The position numbers and the translations under genes are program-made. From Bombus terrestris (taxonomy: Eukaryota > Arthropoda > Insecta > Hymenoptera > Apidae), in NCBI RefSeq assembly GCF_910591885.1, contig NC_063274.1, positions 5,890,001-5,954,000 on the forward strand: 64,000 nt of DNA, given 5' to 3'. The notes below the pieces were generated by a model that searched no databases, had not been told where the DNA came from, and worked only from the letters and a program-made list of their open reading frames with translations. Each line of letters begins with the position of its first letter. Positions within the stretch are counted from its first letter, which is position 1. Below, piece after piece: positions 11,282 through 26,200 of the stretch.

Positions 11282-14200
11282 ATACATACGACGACAATTA
11301 GCAACTACAGAAACGGTAATGCAGGATGCTTATCTCCAGAAATACTAATAAATAAAAAGAGAGATGCATAAATAAAAAGAGCTGCAAAAAATGACAACAT
11401 GCAACTCTCCACTTGGAATACGTAAGTTAGAAGAACAACAGCGGGCGATATGAAATCGGTCCTGGTATTTTTCCTTTGTAGGCTTTTTCAGTCGTTTTTC
11501 ATCGCTTAATAGCGGAGCCCGACTGTTTGGTTGGAAGCACCTGACCTAATTTTACCGGGGTGAATCGCACTCGACGCGCTTCACTTTGTTATCAATCGGA
11601 GTTTTATCGACGTTCATTGAAAGTACGATGCTGCCCCGGGATTCTGCAACCTCAGCGTTCCGCGATCCAGATCATAGAGAGTAAGAGAGCACAGGGAGCA
11701 AAGAGAGGGAGATCGGAACTCTGTCTGAGGTTCTCCGTGAACTTTAACTCGGGCCTGTGAAATATATAGGTGGCAAAGGTGCCATAACTCCGCTCGTTCT
11801 ATTTCACATTGGCGAATCGATCGACCGACCGAACGATTTTTGAGCATTTCGTCGTTAGTTTCAACCTCGTCGTATTTCTGGCAACAGCACAGCGTGACAT
11901 CGAACGTTACGAATCACTGAGCAAATAATGTACACCGTGACCTGCAATTATCAATTTCCGAGGATTACCACTGTCGGCTGTAAAGTGATGGGGCATTTAG
12001 CATCGTCCAGGATGGAGGATTCATTTTCTGCCACGACCCTTGCCACTAATTTGCCTGATGTATTATTTCGTGATTAAATGGATGTAATTTGGCAGCGGTT
12101 TTGCTTGGTATTTTAGTAGATCGCAGCCAATGAATCGTCTCTTTCTCTTGTTTGATACGATACATCAGGAAAGTGTTCGAACGCTTGTAAAAATTTATTA
12201 TATTAAATATTATATGTATTATATGAAATATTTTGAAGTTCGACCAGCAACGTAACAAATGCAGACAGAAGCTACGATGTCTACGAAAAATGCTACCTAA
12301 ATGCGACTTGACAGTAATGAGTTTGAAAATTTGCATATGTACTGTTCATTGCTGGACAGAATCATAGAATGCTCTCATTTAAAATTCCAATTCATCTTTT
12401 ACTATGTTGTAAATTACGTTGCATGAGCACGCATGATATAAAAGAGTTCATAAAACTCAGTGACCTTATCAACCTCATCAACTGTGCAATAAAATACTCC
12501 ATGGCTTGTAAAACGCCTACTTTGCCCCTGAACCGCGTTAAATCGGTCATAAAACTCCTTCTCCTATTATATAGCGTATTATATATTCCCATTACACAAA
12601 TCCATCGTACGCATTTAATAAATCCTTTATCGTAGCAATAAAGTTTATCAATTGAAGAACTCAAACAGATGAACAAAGGATAATCCCCTTGTCCAGGAAA
12701 ACCAAAGAATATTTATTAATTTCCTTCGACGTGTTCCAATGCTTTTTTCAACGTCGTATATATTCGTCGTATTACGGAACTGTTGCTGGCGTATCTCATA
12801 GATGAGACGTGTTCAATTAAATTAAATTGCGTTCGATGAAGTTATTGAATCTTCGTGAAAAGTATTTCCGTGGGGTAGTTCAATTTTCATTCGACGATAA
12901 GGCAGAATATAGAAAGTCGAGAAATGCGTGATACTTGCTACGAGTTCCTCTTTAGCTATCACTTACTATTTACATCACAGAGAAAAATATAGAATTTAAT
13001 GAACTTGTATCCAGATTATTGAAAATAATCTTCGAACGCAACTCTTTAATCCAATTTTCGCCTCTGATCTTATCTCAGGCAACCATATACAGATAGAATC
13101 AATACTTACTATTTATCAGTACGAAGAGGAAAGAAGTAATTGAAAGTGTATGAAATGGTTCTCGGATACACCTGAATTAACCAACTCTAAATGTGTTTCT
13201 TCAACGATAAGATCTTAAAAGTTCTACATCTATTTCTTGTCTGAGTTCAAAATTGAAGTATTCGATTCCAGTTATAGCAAGAGATAAAGAATTAACACCA
13301 CAAAAACGTTCATCACGTTCGATCATCACTTCGAAGATATAACAAAAATATCAACTTAACAAATGCAATTATAACTAAATATCAAATTTAATCGAATGAC
13401 GCGCAAATATTTGTGCACTGTGCATCGTATGTTTCAGAATACTAATAATAATCAACCTCGACTATGCCAGTATGGTGGCATATCGCGGAAACACTAGAGC
13501 ATCAATCGACAACAATTAAACGAAATTCTGCCTCTACAATAATTAAACTCGTCAATTAAATGTCTATTCTATTTAACTCATACAAGATAACATGCATAAC
13601 CCACATAACGTAGCGCAAGGCAAATATAATCTTGGCTGTGCTTCGTTCCGTGTACCTATTAGTTTCAATTTCCATCGAAGAGGATCGAAATTCAGCAGGC
13701 GGCCGATTAAAAGGACAATTGGCCGTGGAATTTCTGCTGGTAACTATATTTTCCGTTCGAAACGTCGCGTATCCAAACGGAGAACCGTGGAAAATTTCCA
13801 CGCTCTATTATTCATACCAGCGGTGAGAAGGAGTTAAGGTCCTTTCAGAGTTAATTATCCTCGTAACCTCAGGTTGGGTATTTCACGGCCCTGCAGCAGC
13901 CGAATATTCTATAACGAAGACTCTTTAACCTGTCTTATATTCCGGTCGAAAAGCCGTATTGCAGCTCTGGCCTAGATTTGGTGTAATTTGGAGTGCGATC
14001 GTTAACGAAAGACCCCTGTGAAGGTGGGTCGTTTGTGTGCCGGCTAACTACGTTGTCTGAGCGGCTGCCGCGCACCTGTGCACGTGCCCCGTGCGATGCA
14101 TTCTTCTCCGTTCGGAACCAACGGCCAAGAAACTGAAGGTAAAATTAGCCTTCTCCTGAATATGCTGTACAGCCTGTAGGAATTTATGCTGTATAGATAA

Positions 14201-17200
14201 TTGATAACGTGTGGATGAAACCGTGTAGCAGAAGTTTACGTTGTGTACGTGTCGAGTTAGCGATATCGTTCACGTGCTGCAACATCGACACGATTCAATA
14301 TTTGTAATTTTTATCAGTTGTTGGTATAGAAAGAATTTTCTTGCTATTTGTACTTTTTGTTTTGTTTTTAAAGAGTTGAATCCTTTAAGTAAGCTGCCGT
14401 TACTTTCCACACGAGGATACTTGTGTCGCTATTGCGAGTTTGCTGCGACACTGACACATCTTTGCTGTGCCACTAGAACGGAAGTGCGAAGTTTACTAAA
14501 GTTTCAAGAAGCATGTCACGTTGTACACTGTTACGACATTGATGTAGAGATAATTACAACTTCCTCCTTCTTTTTATCAGTAATAAAGTATTATTTCAAC
14601 TTATGACTTTATCGATGAGGTTAACACACATGGCTGTTGAGTTTGTGTTAGTCCTGGCTTTTCAAGTAATATAGAAATATTACATTGATATTATGATAAC
14701 ACTTAAAAATGATACGCTTCTGGTGTCGACCTTTTACGGTAGAATATTACGTACAGGAACAGTTGAACAGAGTGAAACAGTTACGGTAAGATTAATTAGT
14801 AAATGAACGCGATAAGCCAATAATTTCATAAAATAATTACATTATTTATTTATTATTTTATTATTTATGTATTACTCCTTGATTATTAATATCTACATAT
14901 TCATATATCCCGTAAAATAATTTGGTAAAATAATTTAATAAAATAATTCCGTCAAACCCGGTAAGATATTAAATTTAGCAGTAACGATAAATATTTTTCG
15001 TTCAATGAATGCAGCATTCGTAAATTTACACATAGCCGATAAACGAAACGATTATTCGTTGCGATTAAGCAATTAAATCGATGTTGTACCGTTTATCGTG
15101 ATGCAGAAAAACGCACTCGGCTCCATATTCAGATAAATACACTTTTGTGATTACAGAGACGTAAAGCGAAATAATAAACGCACCGTATCTATCGGCGCAT
15201 TTGTTCTCCACGTGGTTACCAATTCGTACAAAATACATAAGTTAAACTGCTTTTCGGTAAAATGTTCCCTAAATATTTGAAATAGTAAGCCGAATTATTT
15301 TAATCTAGATTTGTAATTGAAAATATTTCAATTGCTTGGAAATTTTCGATAATTTATAATATTTCTAAATTAAACGTTATGGAAGCTTCTCGCCATTAAT
15401 TTAGGATGTTTTGAGTACGAGGACGATGGTAACATAATAATCGTCAAAGAAGATCTTACGTGCAGGTTATTGTTACAACGAAAATTTGTTATTTCATGTT
15501 GTTGTTACAAGCATACGTTGCTTCTAACTACATCGTAGGTGTATATACGTATTTATATGATACAGAATAGAATTAAATATACAGAATGCGTATACCATAC
15601 GAAAATATACAATATATCCAAACTCTGATAATTCCCATTATATTTATTTAGAGGATAAAACAAATTTATATAAATTTTATTTGTTTAATAATCGTTTCCA
15701 TAAAAGTATGAATTGCATAAATATCTGTAGTCTACTCGTAGCTTGCCATTTACAAACTCATAGCGTACGAAGTATTATTGTATCTTTTGATTTGTCCTGT
15801 TACTTTACACGAAGACAGTGCTCTACGAAAATGTACTTATCGCTTCAAAATACATCAGACATGGCTCGAATGAACTATTAGAATTTGCTTGTCGTGTCTA
15901 TGAGTTGTTAGTCAACAAGACGAATTGGATTAAGCTTTCGTGCGTTGGTTCCTGTTTCAATAAAGATGTCACTCGGTCGTGTACCATTGATGGCAAGCTA
16001 ATTGGCGCTTCACGGTATGTGTAGTATGAACGCGACGAAGATTTAGACTTGTACCGTCTAGCTTCATCCATTTTAATGTCCATTTACTTTTCAATGTAAC
16101 GGAAACCACATATTGACGTTTTTAAGACACATTTATTCCTATAAAATGACCGTCAGATAGAAACGTAAGTAATTTCACGGCTAACTCAAATACCAATTTC
16201 AATCAATCGTAGAAAAGAATTATACTACAAATTCTAAAACTAGCTTTCTTAAAAAATTATCCTTGCGATGAGTATTCGTTACTACGACGAATGTTCAATA
16301 AAAATCACTTTTCACCTCGTCAAGTCCGCTGCAAACACTAACAATTTTCCATAAAAGATACTTATGTTGACTTCGAATAAAAATCTTTTATAGATTGCAA
16401 GAATATTTTATTTCATCTTGTGTATAATAGAAAAATGTTCACGCACGTATCTATAAAACACAAATTTTCGTGTTACTGAGGTGAATATTCGTGATTCATA
16501 GAAGCAGATTTCGGAATGCAGATCCTTGAATATTGCATAACTACAGAGATTTCTAGATCTTTGTAAATTTTGACGTTCGTGGCCGATTTAAACGGAGCCT
16601 GGCAACATTGCTGGAAATCCTCCATGCTCCATATTAATCTATTTTAATATTTCATCTACTTCGTGAAGTTCGAGTTCGTTGTAAGGGAATATGGGTCAAG
16701 GAAACTTGTCTTCAACGTGCTTCAATAGCGTGTTATAATAATGATGCCGTGTGCATATTAATACGTTTAACTATAAATTTCAGTGGAGTTAAATGAAAGA
16801 GAAAATTCCCGATAGAGACGCCAACGAAAGAAAGAGAAAGTGATAAATGTGCTGCTGATTTCTATGTAAATTCAATTTTTCATGAATACAATTAAAGAGA
16901 TAGCACGTACGCAGAAAGTTTCAATCATTAAACGATAGGTGTATAATTGCTACATATTACTTTATATTTTCGATATTATGTGCATTCTGGACCTAAATAT
17001 TCGCAGTTTAGTATTAGTACTTAGTATTATTTAGTATAGTAACAGTAACGTGTTTTTACTTACGACCTTTATCGATATGTTTTATCATCGAGAATAGGAT
17101 CAAAATATCGTTTAAACATGAATCTATTAGATATACTGTTATCAGAAGTTATTAATAGGATTAGGACTTTATAACTTTCAGCAAACACGAGACACAAGGG

Positions 17201-20200
17201 CAATTAATTGCTTGATGTTACTACAGACACGCTACCTCTCAAAGGTATTCAGATACTTGCTCATCTTTGACAAGATGTAATTTAATTACAGGTTCGTATA
17301 TAAAAAGTTTGATGTTGGTAACATTCTGTATTACTACTTTATTATTGTAACATAAAATAAATTTAAAAAATCAATAAAAAGCTATTCTTAAACCGAACAC
17401 TTATGAATATAACAATATTACGTATAAATAAACGGCGGAGAATTGTTACAGAGAAGGCCCACGATATCCCAACGATGAATTCACCGAAAGAATTAATACC
17501 CTGATAATCTATCAAGATTAGATATTTTCAAAATGACGTTTCTTCCAAAATGAATTTCATATTGCCTCTACATCAGCCGATAGAAACGTTGCTTCAAAGT
17601 AGAAGAAGATTCGTCCCATTATACCTTTATACGTTACATGCTCGTCAACTTTTCAACGTAACATTCATATTACTGTATTTACGTGACACATGTATTCGTC
17701 TCGCTTGCAGCCACGAAACATACTGACCAAAACCATACATGTATGAAACTCCGTACACGAGACACGTACAAACGGTAGAAACTCATTAACCCTCGACAAA
17801 GATATACCCTCCAAGCCACAATGAAATCCGTACCTTTCCACGATCTACTTGTAAAAACATTTTTCTATCCCTTTCCTCCTATGTGTCCAAAGCGCGATCC
17901 ATTAAAATCCAGGCTCTCTCTCTCCCTCTTTTTTTCTCTTTCTTTCTCCTTCTCTCTGTACATTTAATTATCCTTCAGAAACAACCGCTGTTACCTCTGT
18001 CTGGACACACTCGAGCGACGTTCAAGCTTCGGCGCAGAGGTCGTAGTTCAACCGCGTAAAATAGTCTCGTTGTCGGTTCTATAATTAATGCGTTAGTATG
18101 CGTGTTCTTAACACTACGTTGGTCACCTCGTACAACGACGCATTTGCAATAACTTCGAAGGCGCCAGCCTTCTTCTTCGCTATCACGTTCCCTCTCTCGC
18201 CGTTTATCGTCGAACCCGATGCGTCTGGGCGAATATCGCCTCGAGTTTGTTTGTCTCGATCGTCAACCACGTGTACAGTCCCTGGCCGCATTGAATTAAA
18301 ATCACTCACATTGAATTTTCTATATCTGTCAATTTTTTAGTAAAATTGAGGGACGCGATCGAGCTTTATGCGAATCTTGTAGGGGAAAAACACGATGAGC
18401 CACGTTTCTTATGTTTTATTTATTTAAACGATGACGGTTTTGAAATGTTATTAGATTCATGAGATTGAGAATTCTAACAATGGGTCTAGTTTATCTGTCT
18501 CGTTTAACGCCATGGTTACAGTAGAATAGTCGTGTTCTATCGAACTGTCGTTCTGACTAATACGTTCGAGTAATCAAATATATATATACTTGAGATAAAT
18601 AAATAAATAGATATATACAGATATGTATATATAAATTCTTCTGAGTATTCTTACGACAATTTCGAGTTTCAGATGTTTCATTCGTTATAGCAAGAGTTCG
18701 TTAGAACACAATTGTAATCCATTGTAACCACGTGTAACACATGGCACACAGAACAGTAACCTTTGCAACCTTCATCGCTTAAACCTGTCTAATCCAGACG
18801 AATACCACGTTGGAATACGTATACACAGAGAAAGAGACAGCGAGAAGCTCAAGGGCCGAGAGTGCAGTTTGGTTCGCCGTGATCAGGAGGTGGTACACGT
18901 AACCAACGCGTTCTCTAATTAACAAGAGCCAGAGGCTTGAAGTTACGTTTAGGTCCTGCTGTTTGCCTCCTACTCTGACCGTCCTTTCAGGTTTACTCGC
19001 CTTCATCTTGGAGAGGCGGCTAAGTATTCCCGTGAGCACCTTAACGTAACTCGGTTTGCCTACGTACGCCCGGGGTGCTAACGTCGTATAATTAAGCGCC
19101 TCCAGCGTGAGGATAATGACGTCATAATTACAGGTCGTCTTGCTTTTCCGTCCTCTTACGACGCGACGCGACAACGTTCGCAGTCCGCACGAGTCGCGAC
19201 TTTGGTCACGCGCACTTGCCTCGCACAGTTATCCGTTCTTTTTCTTCTTTTCTTTCTTTTTTTATTTTCTGACAGACCGCTTTATCACGAGTCACATGTG
19301 CGAGCATTCCGTCGTACGTTAAACAAGAGTCTCTAATTGTTAGGGAGACACTGAGAACCGGTAACGTATTTCTACGAAAGTGTTGCTGAAATCTGCGGTT
19401 CTACGGGGATTAAAACAGTCGATGGTAAAAGGTACTCCTCGTTGGGGAAAGCTACGTAGAACCTCAAACTTTACAATCACGAAATCGTTGGCCCCGTACA
19501 ACGCTACCGTGTTTGACCTACTATGACTTAATAGTGGCCCCAAATGGATCTCACGGTTTCAAACACGTACGGTTCAGATCTTACGACTCAATGGGGTTAG
19601 GGCGTGTTCCATAACTTCATAGACATAGTATTAGAAGTTTTACGACCCCACGGTGTATCTCAGTGTCTGGATCAGGGAATTCGAGGTGCCATGGGACAAT
19701 AATAGCCCGAGGCACGTCACATTTCATGGTACTTAGCCTAATGATGATTCGTGGCATATGTTGCGACTCTGGAATCGTAGCATCTGGGGTCATGTACAAT
19801 TTGGTGAACCTCGTTTAAGCTAATAAATTCTACCGTATGCTATTCCATATACCTTTCTAATGAATTTCCTATTTTACCCGGGCTTACTATATTTCTTTAT
19901 CCAGTAACCGTACGTTCAATGATAAAATGCAGGAATTGTATTATAAAACAGTATTATCGTAAGAGAAGGTTACAGTAGGGGGCTATGATTTTCTCGAAGA
20001 TGTTCGTATCGCATTATCAAGCTAACTTCTTACGGAATCTGTGTCGATTAAAGCGGCAATTTAGGAAGTTGGCGTACCGAGAATCGAAATCAACATCGAT
20101 ATTACCGTTTGGCTGTGACACATACTTTTGCAAATAAGGTCGCCCGGTTTGCAATCGGAATTCAGGGCTCTTCAACCACTTCCACTCTCTACACTCGGCA

Positions 20201-23200
20201 TTTCTCTCTAGCGTATTCATGGAAATTCTAAGGACCCTATAAACTCTGTTTAAAGATCATTTTGATCGAATTAGAACAGCTCTGTGTAGACCGGTGAGCA
20301 CGGTACAATGGAATTCCAATACCAATTTACGTTCGCTTTGCTTCACATCAACGACTATAACCTGCATCGGCCACGCGATGCGACCATACAATTATACGTA
20401 CAGCCATTGACCAATGAACGACGCGAACTACTTTACGATCAGTATATTCGCTCACTCGTGAGAGTATTTTCCATAAGATAACGAGAACACACGCGTGCCG
20501 GATGCGAATTGCAAAGATTTCCCTCTATTTTAGCTTTGGATAGATATTAGACTTGCGCGCAGTTTGTGTAAACGATTATGTGGAAAATGATTATGACTCG
20601 ATCACACGCCGCTACAAATTTGTTAAATAAATCGTCGACTAAATGGAAAGGGAATTAGGATTACTTCAAGTTTTATAGAACGATTATTTACAAAGTTTAG
20701 CGTAGAAGGCGAATTTCCAATAAGGAAGAGGAAGAAATTGGTTGAATAATAACAGTAGGCGATATTACTAGTACAAAGAAGAATCTAAGAAATTCGTATT
20801 ATTGATAAGCGACAGAACGCTCCGATTGTTGAAATATTCGCTGGAAATTAGCTTAGTAGTCGGTGTATTAATGACATACTAAAATAAAATAAAATATTCA
20901 GACTGTCAGGAACGACAGTTATTCTACCCAGTGTCATAAACTTAGAACGATCGCTTATTTTAAATAATAGTCGATTTTACGTAACAAACGAAAGAGACTT
21001 GTAACGTTTAAAGTAGCATCGAATAGATAAGGTTTCTCATGGTTATAACAGAATGAAACTTTTTGAATTGCAAACGACTCCATGAAAGCAGAACTTAGGT
21101 ATCAGACGTTCCATTGAACCTCTGGTTTGGATGCTTCCCGCGTTCCTTTCGTACAGATGTAAATTCAATTATGGAAACTGACCAGTTCAGCAAGTTGATC
21201 CTTTACAGAATTCAACTACCGCGAACTATCTTCTTCTATCGTTCATGGATGATGAAACGCTATACATATGTATATTGTGACTGAGACCGCGTAAAGAGCG
21301 TTACCAACATTCTGATATTTCATAATGAACGTTAAAAGTATCGAATAATGAGATACATGTACCATCGTCGTTTTAAAATATTCGTTATACTTATCGTGTT
21401 ATTTTTACTTTATTCATACTTTTCTTTAAATACAAAAGTAAGTTTCTCGACATTTATATTCGATATTGTGATTTTTATTGATATTAAGATCGATGTATCA
21501 GGGATTCAGTAGCAAAGTTTTTGTATCAAATAGCAGGAAATTTTGTCTGTTTCTCGGAACTTTATAGAAATCCTACGAGTAAAGGAAGAAAAATTATTAT
21601 GAATCCTATATGACGAATTGCTCATTGGAAAGAAGTCTAAAAACTACATTTCGAAGATTACATTATTCAAAAAAGAAGCGAGGACGAAATAAACACGTGA
21701 ATAAATTCTTGCTTGGTTCAATGGTTCCATTAATTGTTTGTGCTACGTCATCAAGTGAATCCTCTCCAATGACACTACAGGAAACGATTTAGCTACTTGA
21801 GAGTGACAGGGGCAACTGAAGCACTAAGAACAGGGGCGTAACTGCGGAATGAGCGAAGAATGCCAAGGGGATTAGACCCATCGAGGCGAAAAGAAGGTAA
21901 CCATAGCGTACCATCATCAACCCCAGATCAATTTTACTCCAACAGAATCACTTAGCAACCGTACAGAAGTAAACAATAAGCAATTCCGCAATCTGAAAAT
22001 AATCCAAGTGATACACGGAAATCTTCAGCGAAGATATTTAATCCTTTCACAATGTAATCAGATGACACTAAATTGAAGATAGACGATTCTCGTATTTTTA
22101 ATGCTATTAAAAGCTTGATATAGAAAGTACATGCTTTTAGCTATCCGTGTAAATGATTATGCAAATTTTAATCATTGCATTGTAATAAATTACTGTATTA
22201 TACTACTATAAATTACTATATTGTGTAACTATAAATCTAAATTACTCATAGCTGAAAAGAAATAAGGATTCGTTTTATTTACCTGAGGTAAATATTTTTT
22301 AAGTGTTTCCCAGATTTATTTCTGCCTCTTTCAATTTTTTGTAGCTTCATTCTTTAATGACACTCGAATAGGCCGGTTTCTAGTAGCACTTCACAACTGT
22401 GTATGTGTGAATTGGATCGTTAAATTTTGAAAATTTTTGCTAGTATTACAAGAAATACCTTACTTTCGATGTTTTATATGTTTTTCACATGTTACGAAGA
22501 TTAAAGTTTCCGCATGGCTCAGTTTTTATATATTAAATTCGCCGTGGTCCGATCAATTCTCTCCGTCATCCAATCCTATTCGAACATTAATTGACGTTAA
22601 ACATACTATTAACCTATCGAACGTCAAATTACGTGCCACTTAGCGAAAACAATGGAGAGAATTCGTGGCAAGAGGAAACATGTGGTGGAATGAAAAATGA
22701 TCGAAGACCACTCCTGCCAGCCATCGATAGCTTCGATTATCCGCCTCGATTTATGATCGGGAAACTACAAGTATTATTTCCACTTCTTATTTCTAAAACC
22801 GAAGAGAAAATAGAAGAAACACAGGTAGGAAGAGAGAACAAAAAGGAAGATAGTGAGAGTACTGCGAAACAATAAGCATTATGGAAAATGGAGTGGCATG
22901 ATGCAACGATAGTCTTTGTTGATGACGTGCGAAACAAGGGAGCAGGAATAGAAGCGGGTCGTGTTTATAAAGGGATTGACGGGTGTACGAGAGAGGCTTA
23001 CAGTGCAGTGGTAGGAGTAGAAGGATGAGAGGGTCCAATAATGATCGATCACACGTTACGTCCGTTACGGATGTCGTATCCTCGAACAACGCCAGGACGA
23101 ACCAGGATAGACAGTCATTTGCGCGAGGAGAAGGTTCCCAGCGTGATAACGAGCCACGAAAAACGCTTCAGGGACAGAGTAACGATGTTAAGTATCGGTG

Positions 23201-26200
23201 AGATGACATCCACTTTTTTCCCCCTGTGCCTGTTACATCTTTTCTTGTACCCTTCTTTCCTCTCTTTTTTCCCTTTCTTTCGCGACTTGGTGTTGGAACG
23301 ATGTTTACGAGTTGACTCGAGGAATTATTCTGTCGGCGATCTTCGGACGATTGGCATGATTTAGAGAAATGCCAATATAACTGAACTTAAGAGGGATAAA
23401 ATAGCGGACGAATAGCTCAAAATTCAATGGAAATTTATAATGAACGAAAGAGCATTTACGAGGAATGAAACACGTTAAAACATGGATAAACGATTATGCA
23501 AAGAGATCTTAGAAAGAGGAAAAGAAATACTGTTAGAGGAAAGATCGAAAAGACGAGATTTTAGGTAGAAGAAATAGATATTGTACGAGGTATAAATAAA
23601 TAGTTATCCTAAAATCGAGTAATTGATTAATTCACTATACGTTCATTTTGTTTGCCTTTTTCGCGCCTTCGACTCTCTACGGTTTTAAGTTTTAAAGTTT
23701 CAACGCAGATAGGATAAGCCGGTTCTACTTATCGCGGACAATTCGCTAAATGTTCGAACGACAAGCAGGGCAATTTTAGTTTGCCCGAGTTTCTGCCCCT
23801 CTTCCCCTTCACCGTGCACATTTTTTCTCAGCCATCCTGCTTTCGCAGGTAATATCGGTGTTTCAAAATCTTCGCGGAATTTTTTCAATTTCGTGACAAC
23901 AACTGCGTCCATCCACCAATTAATTCGCGTCTTCTATCCTTTACGCTGTATCCGTACCGTACATATCCGAGTTTCTAGCCTCGATGGCGCGACTTTTTTA
24001 ACTTCTTAGGAAAAAGTCCTAGCCTTTGGACGGAACAAATAGTTTTCTCAATCTTTTATTTTGTAGTTCTACACATACGTTGCTCAGACCACGTGGGTGG
24101 TTAAACGGATGAAAGATACCATGAACGATTCCGTTACATTGATTAAACAAACGACAGCAAAATATTCTATGGGGTTGATAAAATGATATTACTCGTACGA
24201 TATTATGATAAAGATTAGGCGACTATAAGATAGTAGGTAATATAAAAAAATATACGGTCTGGGTATAAAGACCAAAATTATCGATAGAGAACATGATCCT
24301 CCGTTTATTTGAAATTTTATATTTTTCTAACAATGGAGAAATTTTTATTTATAAGATATTTAGCAATACAGTTTCATGGAAAATCTACTGCCGGGAAGAA
24401 TTAATATTTGCAAATTTAACTTTACTGCAGTCGTCGAGTTTTTGTCTCCTAATCTCCCTCTCGTTTCAACGATTACAAAGACTTTTAATTTTGGAAGAAA
24501 ATCTGTAGTATAAAATTCAAACAAATAGTCAGGAATATGAACGATAATCGATGGAATGAAGATAAACTTTTGTACATTTCCCTTTATTTTCACAGACCTT
24601 TTAACAATAGCAAAATGTATTTCCATTTTTGACCGTGAGTTATAATATTCAATTTAAGATTAATAATTAATTATTGTAGAAAACAGCATTCGTATAGTTT
24701 CGTATCGTGTAATTGTTAATTCTACGGAACAAGTATATCGGGATAATTAACTAACGTTACAGGCGATTATTGGTGGATAATGTAAATATGAGAATATTAT
24801 AATTAACGAACTTAGTGCAGGGAGAAGATTTTGAGAGGCTGCGAATGAAAAAATGGCGCGAAACAAATGAACCGATAGTTTTGCCTGTCCGTAATTGAAT
24901 AGTTTCTGTAAACGCGTGCGAAAATCAGGATAAGGGAAGACACGTAGCATAATTCACGATACGTTGAAAGGATAAAAGTTCGGGATAATTAAAAAGAGAA
25001 ATAATGGTATGAATGGATAAAAATTAAAATAAAAGTTAAAGTAAAAGCCATTTATAGGAAGTATATTATGGCGTAAAAGGAGAATAGGGGGAGCGGTGCG
25101 TTTTTAAATGAGATTTAAAGCATTAAAAGCAAAGAGAAAAAAATGAATCGTGATTACGGTAAAAAATATACAAAGAATTAACATGGAACTCGTTAAGAGA
25201 AATAGCCGCAGTTAATCTATTTCTTTTTTCCATATTTACATTTTTCATAACTTTTCATAATGAATGTATACCCGTAGCAAAGCGAACCATTTTCCCAAAA
25301 AGTGGTAACGTATGAGAACATGATATTAATTTCAAGAAGCCAATAGTATCAGGTCAGATTAAAAAGATATCAGTTACTTCGGGACTGTAAAAATTTTTTC
25401 CCCTGTCAGTACATAAAACGCAGAACCGCAGGCACAACATGCACAAATTGACTTTTACAATCTGTGAAACGACTTCCGAACGTTCTATAAACTTTGTATT
25501 AGTCTACTCCGTACACGAGAAACTAAAGAAAAAGTTTGGTTTAACTCGATTTGATTTCGTTTAATACTAACGAACTCCAACCGTCCAACGTTTCACTGAA
25601 TTTCCTACTTTTTATAGATATATTCTTTATTTCCTCTCAATGTTTCGATATCTGTATATTCTTGAATCACTGTAGTCGATTACATCGTCGCCGGAATTTA
25701 CAAATTCATAGAAATTTCTGCTGTTATTTCTGTATTTTGAGGTAGGATCACAACAGCCATTATTTTATTCTTTGAATAAATCTATCACATTATTCTGAGC
25801 CGAAAAACCTTTATTGCACTTTTTTACGTGGACTAGGGATAAAAATAAAAGAATATCTTAAACTTATCGATTAAATCCGTCGATTATATCTATAACTATC
25901 TTCTAGTTACTATTTATTGTAACTAGCGCATCTGCATATGGATGGCGAACGCGAACGCACGTTGTCATTTTCAACAATTTCGTTTTCCCAATTACAATAA
26001 ATCTAACTCCCGTTACGTGCAGTGAATATCAACTGCAGCTGTGTGCCGTTTGTATTAAAAACTTCATTTCCTCGCATTTTTCAATACTGGAACGTACTTG
26101 GAGCAAACTCGTCACCGGTGGATAGTCGCACTGAAAGAGTCAAAGGATTCTTAGAGAAAATTTGAAGCCTGGGACGATAGCAGCGATAACAGAGCGCACC

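Noticed and set aside
18779..19174. 131-codon minus-strand ORF
   Set aside because: No recognisable family, no splice signals, and it lies in a GC-richer island.
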